This document shows, piece after piece, positions 38,575-47,569 of a DNA stretch of 64,000 nucleotides. The translations under genes were made by a program, and so were the position numbers. The first letter of the stretch is position 1, and the number at the start of each line of letters is the position of its first letter. The notes under the pieces were generated by a model. That model made no database searches and was not told the DNA's origin. It was given only the letters and a program-made list of their open reading frames with translations. Where the stretch lies: NCBI GenBank assembly GCA_905221605.1, contig CAJNDS010002612.1, forward strand, positions 1,123,436-1,187,435. Direction: 5' to 3'. The stretch is from Symbiodinium natans. Taxonomy: Eukaryota; Sar; Dinophyceae; Suessiales; Symbiodiniaceae.

Positions 38575-39157
38575 CACTCACAAATCGGGTGTAAGGACGT
38601 TTTCTGGGCCACCCCCCCAAGCCGTGTTTGGCTTGTGTGCTATGTCGGTAACCCTTCACCCTTTCTTGGCAGGATTTCTGAGTTTTCAAACATAGCATGT
38701 GTCTCGCGCCCGACATTCGGGGCACTCTGTGCAGCGCACGCTTTCACCTTTTTTGGGCGATACCAAGCCCAAAGATTAACCCTTCGCTTCTCTTCTCTCT
38801 CTCTCTCTCTCTCTCTCCATTTCCCTTCATTCCAGAAACTTAGACATTGATTCGGACAAAAAACGTGATATTTTGGCATGTTTTGGAATGGGAACGTTTT
38901 TAATCTGAGGAATCCGACGCGGGCACAACAAATCTCTCGCCATTGTTCCATGGGTGCTCTGAGCTCGGTGGGGTCAAGGAAGACGGTGTGGCTGCAGGCA
39001 GTATGGTAGGTTCGGGAAAGCTTTTGTTGCAATTCCGACTTACAGTCATGAAATAGTAGTCTGAAAAAGAGTAAGAAAACCCACCTAGCTTATGAAGGAT
39101 GTTGCGAGTCCCTGGCCGAGCGAGCGTGGCCGCCAACAGTGAAACCTTTGCTGCCAG
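38575..39157 (+). other. Intergenic or intronic spacer
   Basis: No convincing coding sequence in either orientation. It contains a CT dinucleotide tract (38797-38816). A pyrimidine-rich CTTTGCTGCCAG acceptor at 39146-39157 opens the next coding frame. Confidence 0.4.
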
Positions 39158-40102
39158 GCCGTTATAAACTTCGAACCCCTTGGTAGAAACGAGGCTTACG
39201 CAGCCCATGGCAACGCAGTAGGCCTGTCATTCGGGGACCAGCCGCATCATTTCCAGTTGACCGCGCAGGAGGTCATGTCCACGGAGGTGGCGTTGCTGCG
39301 ACAGCGGCTTGCTGAAAGCCCCTCCTTTGCCGGCACAATAGTCGATGCGTGGCATTCGCCGCTCAACTTGACAAAGTTTGTGCCCTTTTTCCTGGCCGTC
39401 CTGTGCCTTTTTGCCGAGAAGTGTGGCGTGGCCCGTGAGTTCCCTCTCTCTTTCATTCTTACCATGTGCGGCTGGGTTTGTCACCAAGACCTCCACGCGT
39501 GCTTTAACCCGCGCAAGCCCGAGCACAGAGTGCGGCCCAGAACATTTACTGTGCTCATTGCTGTGTCCAATTGTGGCAAGTCGCCTTTCTTTCGAGAGTG
39601 CATCGATGGGCTTTTCGTAACGCACAAGACTCGAAAGTGCCTGGTCGACTTGCTGCGGCCGTGCTTCATGCAAGCAGACAGCTGCTACGGCAAAGACAAA
39701 ACCCTGTTTGTGTCACAATCCATAAACAGTGACTTTGCCCGACGCATGAAGGCAACTTCCGGGCATGTGTGCTGGATCTCGGAGGAGGCGTGGGGTGTCC
39801 TTGATGTGGCTTGGGCCCGTGGGAAGGCTCGGGAGATGTCGGACCGCAAGATCCAGCCCTCATATCTGCAGAACACCCCAAATGGACTCAGCTACGGGCC
39901 TCTAAGCATAAATGCAGAGCAGTTCTTTGTTGACACAACGAACTTCGCCATATATCATGCTGGCCAGCCCAGAGTATTCATGATTACTGGGGCCAAGCTT
40001 TCATGCGCACTTGCCCGTTTGCTGGCATGGGCTGGGAGTTTCGTCCGACCTTCTTCTGGCCTCAAAATCAACCAGACGATCACGCAGGCGACCCGCAAGT
40101 AA
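39158..40102 (+). CDS. P-loop protein resembling DUF3987 (helicase/primase-like), N-terminal part
   Basis: The frame is open from 39143 and probably starts at the AG|G at 39158 (AVINFEPLGRNEAYAAHGNA). It has a helical N-terminal segment, then LIAVSNCGKSPFF (about 39551-39592), a Walker-A-like loop of the G-K-S-P type found in DUF3987 proteins. Next comes HVCWISEEAWGVLD with an acidic pair where the family has D-E, then NFAIYHAGQPRVF, like the family's G-G-x-Q-P strand. DUF3987 domains occur in mobile-element and primase-linked proteins; the biochemical role is unknown. No full start codon is evident, which suggests an internal exon. The frame changes at its 3' end. Confidence 0.55.
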   Translation, partial: AVINFEPLGRNEAYAAHGNAVGLSFGDQPHHFQLTAQEVMSTEVALLRQRLAESPSFAGTIVDAWHSPLNLTKFVPFFLAVLCLFAEKCGVAREFPLSFILTMCGWVCHQDLHACFNPRKPEHRVRPRTFTVLIAVSNCGKSPFFRECIDGLFVTHKTRKCLVDLLRPCFMQADSCYGKDKTLFVSQSINSDFARRMKATSGHVCWISEEAWGVLDVAWARGKAREMSDRKIQPSYLQNTPNGLSYGPLSINAEQFFVDTTNFAIYHAGQPRVFMITGAKLSCALARLLAWAGSFVRPSSGLKINQTITQATRK

Positions 40103-40593
40103 CTTTCACAGGCGCAGCTAGGTTTCTGTTGGATTTGCTTGCCACACTGAGCGCGCTACTTGGCCAGCGTTTGAACTCGCGGAATCTCGGCAACGAGCCC
40201 ATCCATCTTTCAGAGGAAGCGCAAAAGTTGTGGCGGAGCTTCCAGGAAATGGCCGAGCAAGAGAAAACTTCTGTCCCGGACTACGCTAGCCCAGCAGTGG
40301 GGAAGCACTGCTTCACGACTACGTCCCACGTCGTTGCCTGTCACCTTCTGCAACAAGCCCTCGTACACATGAAGCAACACCAATCTAATCTGCCGCTATT
40401 GCGAGAGGGCAATGCGGATTATCTCGCCCAGCTTGAAAAAAACCCCTGCGCACTGCGCCAGAGCTTGAGGCCAGGCAGTGCCCATCTTCCTCGAGCTGCC
40501 CTGCGCAGCTTTCGTGCGATTGGTTCAGCATTTCCGCAGAACTCCTGCTGGCTGCGCCGGAGCATCTGCATCACATGGTCGCCAGCACACTGA
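40003..40593 (+). CDS. DUF3987-like protein, C-terminal part in the next frame
   Basis: This frame is open from 39934. GWEFRPTFFWPQ resembles the G-L-x-x-R-F-L-F motif of DUF3987. IHLSEEAQKLWRSFQEMAEQ resembles the I-x-L-S-x-E-A helix, and VGKHCFTTTSHVVACHLLQQ the following K...R-L-A helix. A 74-bp GT-AG intron (40038-40111) would link it in frame to the previous part, but similarity also continues through that interval, so a frameshift is equally possible. Coding-like peptides after 40450 appear in the two other frames, pointing to further introns or decay. Confidence 0.5.
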   Translation: MRTCPFAGMGWEFRPTFFWPQNQPDDHAGDPQVTFTGAARFLLDLLATLSALLGQRLNSRNLGNEPIHLSEEAQKLWRSFQEMAEQEKTSVPDYASPAVGKHCFTTTSHVVACHLLQQALVHMKQHQSNLPLLREGNADYLAQLEKNPCALRQSLRPGSAHLPRAALRSFRAIGSAFPQNSCWLRRSICITWSPAH

Positions 40594-40705
40594 CCTGCTT
40601 CAATGAAATGAAGCTACCGGACAATGAAAAAGCCGGACCTCGCACTCTCGAGGAGTCGGGCCCGCGGCGAAGCCGTAGGCAGCAAGATCGACCAGCGTCT
40701 GGTGA

Positions 40706-42262
40706 CTTGCCTCCCCTCATACTGACGATGGATCAGCTTTGTCCATGCTCTTGCAAGAGTTCCAGCATCAGGAGACGATCACTGTGACAAATGTCAACAC
40801 CGCCTTGCCTCGTCGACTGGGCTTTCGCTCCAATGTGGATGGCATCAGACGCCTCTTTGACCTGGCGCACGCGTGCGCTGCTGGCACTGTCGAAGGCACG
40901 CGGGAAAGGCCCCGCCTACGCTTGTCTTTAGCCACAATGCCGCAGCAAGCACGCGTTCGCTTCGGCCTTCACCTCCCTGCTGTCCCTCCCGCTTCAGAGC
41001 CAGTCGTGCCTGTGGTCCCTGCCATGTGCGGGGCTGGAAAGCGAGCTGCGCCCAAGGCTGAACCAGCCCTGCAGCGCGCTAAGGCCAAGGCGAAAAGCGC
41101 TGCAGCGCCAAAGGAGAATGCACCCAAGAAAAAAAATGCTGCAGGCGCTGGCAGACCCAGTTCTTCGCAGGAGTCTCCGTACACTGTCAATTCTTCCTAC
41201 GACGCGGAGGTACCATTTGCAGACCAAGAGGCTTTCATGAAATTTGAAAAAGCATGGGCTGCGACGCATGTTCCAGGTCAGCACCTGAACATACGACACC
41301 AATACGTTTCTCAGGCCGGGCATCACAAAGTTATCCTTTGGTGTAACTCGTGTGGGCCATGCAAGAAGAAACAAGGATGGCGAGGTTATTCCGCATATAA
41401 TTTGGAGAGCAAAGAAGTCAACAGAACTTACACACCCATATCCAAACACACTGACTTCTCCGCTCAGAAAGCCTGGACGCCTTTGACAGCCAAGACGGAA
41501 AACGCGTTGAAAGAGTTTATGAAGAGCAATCTTCGTCACACGACACAGGACTTGGTTGCCATTGTCGAGAAGAACCAAGAAGAACGACCTTCGGACTCCT
41601 GGATAGGGACTTGGCGGAAGAATCATCTCAAATTGCACCCGGACCGCGCTGTCCGTCTCAGCAAATGCAAATGGGTCAAGTCCGACTGGGAGCAGCTGCG
41701 GCGCGACTATGGCAGGATGGAAGAACTTCTGCAGGCGCCACCTGCGGAATGGCCTTCGTCGCTCAAGTTTGGGGATTGTAGCGAGGACCCCAAGGAAACA
41801 TGCATGACGCTCTGCAACCCGGCCCTCCTGCATGAGACTCTGTCGAGGCTCTCAAACAAGGAATACATCAAGCTGTGCGGTGACGGGACCTTCAGACTTG
41901 CCACCGAGGAGTGGGTCCTATTGACAGTAGGTGCCTTAACCAAGCATTACTCGGTTAGTGATGGGGTGTACGCGTTCCGGACAACATTCAGTCCTCTGAT
42001 GTTTGCCTTGGCAAACAAGGAGAGCGATGTTTCCTACGGCACTCTCTTTGACAGCCTTATCTCTTGCGCAAAAGCGGTTGCCGGAGTAGACCTGCGTGAG
42101 GCAGTTGGTCAATACCACGCAGACCTGCACTCAGGTGAAGAGAAGGCACGCAGACGGTGCTGGCCACGCTCAGACCGCGTAGCCGACTTTGCCCACGTCA
42201 TAGGTGCATGCAAGCGGCCTGCGAGACGTGCCGTTCGGAGCTGGGAAAAGAGCGATGCGCAG
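40706..42262 (+). CDS. Mutator-like (MULE) transposase, 5' exon
   Basis: The frame is open from 40706 and has no obvious own start. TVTNVNTALPRRLGFRSN, near the start, looks like the tail of the DUF3987-like protein. It is followed by an Ala/Lys/Pro-rich basic linker (about 41040-41150). Next is a Cys/His domain beginning WCNSCGPCKKKQGWR (near 41339), like the WRKY/FLYWCH-type DNA-binding domain of MULEs. The transposase core has the first Asp in LCGDGTF (41882), the FSPLMFALANKESDVSYGTL strand-helix typical of MULE domains, and the second Asp probably in YHADLHSGEEK (42122), then DFAHVIG. It ends at a GTAAAC donor. The protein would cut and join DNA at the element's ends. Terminal repeats were not found. 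Confidence 0.75.
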
Positions 42263-42395
42263 GTAAACACGTGGAGGTCAGGCCTCTTTGCTGTCATGAA
42301 AAAGAGAGCGCAGCGTGTTCCTCATGCGCTCCATTCCAACTGCGCTTCTTTTTCACACGATCGCACATGTTCTGCACATCACTCTTCTAGCCCAG
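42263..42395 (+). other. 133-bp GT-AG intron in MULE transposase
   Basis: CAG|GTAAACAC opens it and CACTCTTCTAGCCCAG|GAC closes it. Removal joins SWEKSDAQ to DPPERAAVQALQRHYL in phase 0. It also joins the two frames that carry the catalytic Asp residues and the catalytic Glu. Without it the reading frame breaks. Confidence 0.7.
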
Positions 42396-43925
42396 GACCC
42401 CCCGGAAAGGGCTGCAGTGCAGGCTCTGCAGAGGCATTACTTGACCCCCTGCTCGCCTCGTGAAGCCAATGACCGCTTTGGTGTGCAATCCTGGCCGGGG
42501 CAGACAAGCCACAAAAACTTGCTTCTCGCAGACTGGTGGCACGGTGCGGAACGCTTGCAACCTGGTTCAGCCAGCGGCACTCAGGCACAGGAGTCATGGC
42601 ATGTGCATAAACTCAAGAAGCGTCTCGGTCGCTTGCACCAGCCTATTGATGCTCTGGTGTCAGCGCTCCAAAGCTTCATGCAATCACGGCTGAAGGACCT
42701 GCAGGCCAGAGGGGGTGTTTTACCCGACGTTCCCGTGGAGCCTTTCCCGGACAAATACGTCCTGCATGACTCGGCCAGGTTAACCTTGGAGGGCCGAACG
42801 TCGGCGCACCAATATTTTAGAACCCGGTCCATGGACCTGTGGAGCGACGGTGAAGACACCACTTACTACGCCATGCGTCGCACTTATGCCACGTTTGACC
42901 AGGAGGCGAAAGGGTGGTCTGCCGTCCGAACGCCGGATGAGCAAATACAACAAGTTCGCCCAGGCACAGCGCAAGCGCTTGCCCGCCTTGTCCTGGCCAC
43001 GCAAGGGACCTGCCTGGAGCAGGCGCTGTCTGATCTCGGCCTGGGCCCTTCGCCCTTGCAGGACCTGAACGCTTTGCTCAAGTGCATGAGCACCCACGTG
43101 CTTGTGGTGCAGGGCCCCGCCGCAACCAAGCATTGGCGACGCGTGGGTGGGAACAATCCACACACCCAGATCCTTTGCCTGTTTTGCGATTCCTTCGGAA
43201 TCGCGGGCAGTTGTGAACATGCGCATGTCGCCTTGCTTCACAGCAAGCAGATCTCCTTGACACGTGCGGAAATGCCACGCAGAGCACTCAAAGGCGTCGC
43301 GCCTCTCTGTGATCAAGAGCCCGTACCCATCATACTGCCTGGCGCAGCGCGTGCGTCGCACGACAGGCCCGGCGACGAGTCCAGCAGGACGCCCAAGAGG
43401 CGCGATCAGCGCCTGCTTGGCTTCCTCGCAGCGCACGACTTTCTCAAGTGGGCGCCTCTTCTGCAAGCAGAAGAGCTGACCGTGGATCAGCTGGCTTCGA
43501 TACCTCTGGCGCAGCTCAAAGCCATTCTGCCACAAGTGCCGGCCGGCACCCTTTGCACCATTGCCGATGCTGCTGGTTCGTGGTCGCCGCAAAAGGCCGG
43601 CCCTCAGCTGACAGTGGTGCATGTTTTGCATGACGCTAGACTCGCCGTAACTAGGCACCGTCAACGCATTGTCTCTGTCTCAGGTCCACGCAGAGACTGC
43701 GCTCAAAGGCGAAGCGCTGGAGGCACCTTGATGTGCCGACAAGAAGATGCGCGCAGCGTGTTATGTCGCCCGCTGTTATCCATCTCTATACAAGTACGTG
43801 CCATGCTCCACGTAGGCTGCCTTGCCCACGTCTGCAGAACGGACGGAGGTGGTAGCTGCCAGCTTTCTGCCAAGTCAAGTGCTACTTGCTACACTGCGAA
43901 CCAGTCCAGGACCAGTATGCCGTAG
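42396..43925 (+). CDS. MULE transposase, 3' exon with catalytic Glu, SWIM finger and SAM-like tail
   Basis: The frame continues from the 133-bp intron. GTQAQESWHVHKLKKRL (Glu codon at 42591) corresponds to the T-N-N-x-x-E-S..H..L-K motif that supplies the third catalytic residue in MULEs. ILCLFCDSFGIAGSCEHAHV (about 43171-43230) is a SWIM-type zinc finger, normal at this place in MULE transposases, here with C-x2-C instead of C-x-C. FLKWAPLLQAEELTVDQLAS and LAQLKAILPQVPAGTL (about 43438-43560) have the helix spacing of a SAM domain. Coding character fades after about 43670, where a further intron is likely. The stop at 43925 may not be the true end. Confidence 0.65.
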   Translation, partial: DPPERAAVQALQRHYLTPCSPREANDRFGVQSWPGQTSHKNLLLADWWHGAERLQPGSASGTQAQESWHVHKLKKRLGRLHQPIDALVSALQSFMQSRLKDLQARGGVLPDVPVEPFPDKYVLHDSARLTLEGRTSAHQYFRTRSMDLWSDGEDTTYYAMRRTYATFDQEAKGWSAVRTPDEQIQQVRPGTAQALARLVLATQGTCLEQALSDLGLGPSPLQDLNALLKCMSTHVLVVQGPAATKHWRRVGGNNPHTQILCLFCDSFGIAGSCEHAHVALLHSKQISLTRAEMPRRALKGVAPLCDQEPVPIILPGAARASHDRPGDESSRTPKRRDQRLLGFLAAHDFLKWAPLLQAEELTVDQLASIPLAQLKAILPQVPAGTLCTIADAAGSWSPQKAGPQLTVVHVLHDARLAVTRHRQRIVSVSGPRRDCAQRRSAGGTLMCRQEDARSVLCRPLLSISIQVRAMLHVGCLAHVCRTDGGGSCQLSAKSSATCYTANQSRTSMP

Positions 43926-44038
43926 AGGGACTGGACAAGCCAGCGAATGCGTCCGACAGCGTGAGTGCCTTGACATTCTGCTTGTGCAGTGTCACTGCGT
44001 TGTTGTGCAAACCTGCGTAGTGTGGCTGCCAATGTTGT

Positions 44039-44281
44039 ATGAGGATGTGTCCGAGGCGCGTGTCAGTTTTCGCGCTCTGGCGGTTGACTTTTGTTCCCCG
44101 CACTCGCTCGCTGTTGTCATCTGCAAACTCTGCTACACGTCGGCAGGAATCTGTGGACGGGGAGGAGGAATGCGTTGTGCGCAGCAAACCCAAACCCTCA
44201 CATATCGAGCCATCAGCTACCAAACCCTCGCAGGACGTGGCCTCAGAAGAGCGTAGCGACTCCGAGAAGGAGGAGCAGTAG
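44039..44281 (+). CDS. Acidic C-terminal coding segment (copy 1 of a duplicated exon)
   Basis: An open frame ends QDVASEERSDSEKEEQ and stop. It includes SVDGEEECVVRSKPKPSHIE after a CAG at about 44143. The same segment recurs 500 bp downstream. It may be the 3' end of the transposase gene or of a separate gene; I do not recognise the protein. Confidence 0.35.
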   Translation: MRMCPRRVSVFALWRLTFVPRTRSLLSSANSATRRQESVDGEEECVVRSKPKPSHIEPSATKPSQDVASEERSDSEKEEQ

Positions 44282-45060
44282 CCATCCTTGCTTCTGGTTT
44301 GTCTTTGGTGGCAAGACCTGTGCAGTGCCTCGCAGGGAGGCCCACAAAGACGTCTTTTGCAAAGACCTGTCACCGTGCCTTCTGCCCTGCAGGACACGAG
44401 TGCCCCGAGCCAGCGCGTCGGTAGTCAAGCCTTGGCCTCAATGCAAAAGGTAAGGCCGTAAGCGTGTTTGAAATCCGCGCCGCCCAGGCCTCTGCGTCCG
44501 CCGGCCCTGCGCCGCAAGCTTCGAACTCAGTGCGCGGTGTACTTTTTTGCTTTGCAGCCAACCCCGCTTACTGCTGTCGCCTTTGCACCGTCGCTTTCAG
44601 AACACTCGTCTCAGCATCTGTAAGTCTGCTTACATTGTGCCAGGCATCTGTGGACGAGGCGGAGGAATGCATTCAGCAACCATTTTCTGCACGCTGCGTC
44701 CTCACACAGAGCTGCGAATAGCAAAGTCCTCTCAGGACGCGATCGCAGAAAAGTACAGCGACTCCGAGAACGAGGAGCGCTGGCCTTCCTTGCTTCTTGC
44801 TTGTCTCGTCTGGCAAATCAAGTGGCTTGTCAAAAGACACATCAAAGCGCCTTCTGCCCTGCAGGACATGAGTGCCCCGAGTGACCGCGGCGGCAGTCTA
44901 GCCTTGGCCTCAGCGCAACAGGTTACGCCCCAAATGTGTCCGAACCCTGAATCACCCAGGCCTCTGCGTCTGCCGGCCCTGTGCGACAAGCTCCGACCTC
45001 AGCGCAATTCCTTTTGCAGTGAGCGTCTCCGTGCCGTCGCTTTCACCCGCCCTCAGATGC
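44095..45060 (+). repeat. Diverged tandem duplication of ~500 bp, with partial third unit
   Basis: Shared landmarks occur in order: ATCTGTGGACG..GAGGAATGC (44149, 44647), CAGGACGxxxTC..AGCGACTCCGAGAA (44232, 44735), CCTTCTGCCCTGCAGGACA (44377, 44848) and CAGGCCTCTGCGTC (44487, 44958). CCGTCGCTTTCA at 44589 and 45032 marks the start of a third partial unit. Confidence 0.75.
44735..45060 (+). pseudogene. Second copy of acidic coding segment
   Basis: SSQDAIAEKYSDSENEERW (44724-44781) repeats the SQDVASEERSDSEKEEQ region of copy 1 but lacks its stop, and its upstream half (SVDEAEECIQ) lies in another frame. It is therefore either a decaying copy or split by a different intron. Confidence 0.35.
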
Positions 45061-45399
45061 CGCGCCAGTCTCACCAATTTGTTTAGCATCGAAGGTTCGC
45101 CAACAGTCCGTCTGCCATTTTTTTTTTTGGGGGGGAGGGGGGGCGGGAGGGGAGAAGGGGTAAGATCGAGAACTTCTGAACTCGCAACCACCAAGCCGCC
45201 GCTTCTCCCGGTATTGCGTCAGAGGCATCGAACTCAGTTGAACTCAGTTGACAACGTTCGGCGCGAGCCATCTGGACAGTCCCAGTCGTTGTCCTGGAGG
45301 GTCGACAGACCCTCGGTGATGTAGCTGTCGCAGAGTGGGCTTCTCAGTTTAACACGGCGGAACGCAAGCCGAGGACGTGCCGCCGGATGAAGTCCAGCC

Positions 45400-45663
45400 G
45401 TGGATGGTGAGCCTGTATGGCTGTGTTCACCGCTCACCAAAAACTGGGAGGTTGGCCTGCGGAAAGGCAGTGTCCAATATGGTTCCCTTGACCCGCGGCG
45501 ACAGCACCATGGGGTATTCTTTTTGCACCCCTGTCTGCTTCAGCCAGAGGCTGCCCGACAACGCAGAACCGGCGCCCTGATCAGCCAAGTCTACAGGGTG
45601 CCGATCGGCGTCAGAATGAGCGACTGTGTGAAGCCTCCCAAACAGCCTTCGCTACCACCGTAA
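45400..45663 (+). CDS. Small hypothetical ORF
   Basis: An 87-codon open frame in non-repetitive sequence (ISQVYRVPIGVRMSDCVKPP near the end). No family recognised; it may be an exon or chance. Confidence 0.2.
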   Translation: MDGEPVWLCSPLTKNWEVGLRKGSVQYGSLDPRRQHHGVFFLHPCLLQPEAARQRRTGALISQVYRVPIGVRMSDCVKPPKQPSLPP

Positions 45664-45794
45664 ACATTGTCATCCTACCAGCCACAGTCCCCGACGGCCC
45701 GCCCCACTCACCAATGTCTGAAGCTCACAACATTGTCATCCTACCAGCCACAGTCCCCGACGGCCCGCCCCACTCACCAATGTCTGAAGTTCGC
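45663..45794 (+). repeat. 66-bp tandem duplication
   Basis: AACATTGTCATCCTACCAGC..CCAATGTCTGAAG occurs twice with a 66-bp period (45663 and 45729), nearly identical, hence recent. The period is a multiple of three, so a frame through it stays open. Confidence 0.9.
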
Positions 45795-46004
45795 AGGCTA
45801 GACAGCGAAAGGTCCGGGAATGCTGTTCTTATCATTTGGTTTCAGCTGTTACCATTATATGCTGGGCATGTTCCGCCAGTAGACCCCGAACAGAGAGCCC
45901 ACATCTTGACGCGAAGAGAGGAAACGTTTCATCCACCAACTTGTAAGTTTCCAAAACGGACCTTGATTGGGTGTTGTGCCAACTGCATGCGCGGCGAAGC
46001 CTGA
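45714..46004 (+). CDS. Hypothetical ORF with C-terminal Cys cluster
   Basis: A 96-codon open frame ends in TCKFPKRTLIGCCANCMRGE, a possible small zinc-binding tail. No family recognised. Confidence 0.25.
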   Translation: MSEAHNIVILPATVPDGPPHSPMSEVRRLDSERSGNAVLIIWFQLLPLYAGHVPPVDPEQRAHILTRREETFHPPTCKFPKRTLIGCCANCMRGEA

Positions 46005-46221
46005 TGCTGGCGGCGTCTGCGGGCAGCCGAGGCGCGTTTCGTGGTTTCGGGTGGAGGGCCTAAATTTTGTTCTTTTTGGTTTTTTTTGGGGTCGATTTTC
46101 TTGGTTTTTCCTAAGAAAACCACCATTCCCTCCATATTTTAAAGGATGTGATGTCGTGGTTTTTCGTACGAAAAACAGTAATTTCTCTGTGGTTTCAAAG
46201 CGTTATTTTTGGTAGGTGTTA

Positions 46222-46378
46222 GAAGGAAAGAAGGAAAGAAAGGAAGGAAGGAAGGATGAAAGAAAGGAAGAAAACAAGGAAGGAAGGAAGGAAGAAAGGA
46301 GGGAAGGAAGAAAGGAAGGAAGCAAGGAAGGAAGAAAGGAAGGAAGAAAGGAAGGAAGCAAGGAAGGAAGAAAGGAAG
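46222..46378 (+). repeat. GGAAGGAAGAAA microsatellite
   Basis: A GGAA/GAAA purine tract that gives spurious KEGRKEGRKE-type ORFs. Confidence 0.95.
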
Positions 46379-46379
46379 C

Positions 46380-47440
46380 GTACTTCGAAGCCCAAGAAAC
46401 TAGTTGAAAAAACATCGTGTGAGCATTGTGTTTGCAAATGGGGGCGGCTGCGCCCCCAACCCCCCCTTTTTTTTTTAGCCGTGCTGAGCGTGCTTCAAAG
46501 CCCAAGAAACTTGTTGACACCCATCATGTGAGCAGGGTGTTTGCAAATGGGGCTGGGGCTGCGCCCCCCCCAACCCCCCCCGCTTTTTTTAAGCCGTACC
46601 AAGCGTGCTTCAAAGCCCAAGAAACTGGTTGAAAAACATCGTGTGAGCATTGTGTTTGCAAATGGGGGGGGGCTGCGCCCCCCCCAACCCCCCCGCTTTT
46701 TTTAAGCCGTGCAGAGCGTGCTTCAAAGCCCAAGAAACTTGTTGACACCCATCATGTGAGCAGGGTGTTGCAAATGGGGCTGGGGCTGCGCCCCCCCCCA
46801 ACCCCCCCCGCTTTTTTTAAGCCGTACCAAGCGTGCTTCAAAGCCCAAGAAACTAGTTGAAAAACATCGTGTGAGCATTGTGTTTGCAAATGGGGGGGGC
46901 TGCGCCCCCCCCAACCCCCCCGCTTTTTTTAAGCCGTGCAGAGCGCGCTTCAAAGCCCAAGAAACTTGTTGACGCCCATCATGTGAGCAGGGTGTTTGCA
47001 AATGGGGGGCGCAGACCCCCCAACCCCCCCCGCTTCTTTTAAGCCGTTCAAAGCCCAAGAAACTCGTTGAAAAACATCGTGTGAGCATTGCAAATGGGGG
47101 GGGCTGCGCCCCCCCCAACCCCCCGCTTTTTTTCAGCCAAAGCGCAAGAAAGTAGTTGAAACCCATCATGTGAGCAGGTTTGCAAATGGGGGGCACAGCC
47201 CCCCCAACCCCCCCGCTTCTTTTGAGCTGTACCAAGCGTGCTTCAAAGCCCAAGAAACTAGTTGAAAAAACATCGTGTGTGCATTGTGTTTGCAAATGGG
47301 GGGGGCTGCGCCCCCCCCAACCCCCCCGCTGTTTTTTTTCAGCCGTGCAGAGCACTTCAAAGCCCAAGAAACTTGTTGACACCCATCATGTGAGCAGGGT
47401 GTTTGCAAATGGGGGGGGGCTGCGCCCCCCCCCCCCGTGT
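46380..47440 (+). repeat. ~115-bp satellite with alternating unit types and G8/C8 hairpins
   Basis: About ten units share GCTTCAAAGCCCAAGAAAC, a GGGGGGCTGCGCCCCCC hairpin and CCGCTTTTTTTAAGCCGT. Two types alternate: one with AACATCGTGTGAGCATTG, the other with ACCCATCATGTGAGCAGGG, giving a ~230-bp higher-order period. The family recurs at 63512-64000. Confidence 0.9.
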
Positions 47441-47446
47441 GCAGCT

Positions 47447-47551
47447 TAAATAGGGTCTATTTGGAAGCTGGGAATCGTATTTACAAGAGGAAAACAGGCC
47501 CCAAAACGTATACTTATTCACAAGAGCCATGTTCCAAATAGACCCTATTTT
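47447..47551. mobile_element. Small inverted-repeat element
   Basis: TAAATAGGGTCTATTTGGA is inverted at TCCAAATAGACCCTATTTTA (47532-47551). The right-arm sequence recurs at 55200-55219 and 63484-63503 in the same orientation, at the ends of the two duplicated blocks. Confidence 0.6.
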
Positions 47552-47569
47552 AGGTCCTGTAGGGTTGCA

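Noticed and set aside
40994-41833. 279-codon minus-strand ORF
   Set aside because: A shadow of the MULE transposase frame on the + strand, which carries the domain motifs.
42780-43664. 294-codon minus-strand ORF
   Set aside because: A shadow of the transposase 3' exon with its SWIM and SAM-like motifs on the + strand.
46203-47449. ORFs across the GGAA tract and G8/C8 satellite (up to 219 codons)
   Set aside because: The frames depend on exact G/C run lengths, which vary between units, and the products are repeats of the satellite.
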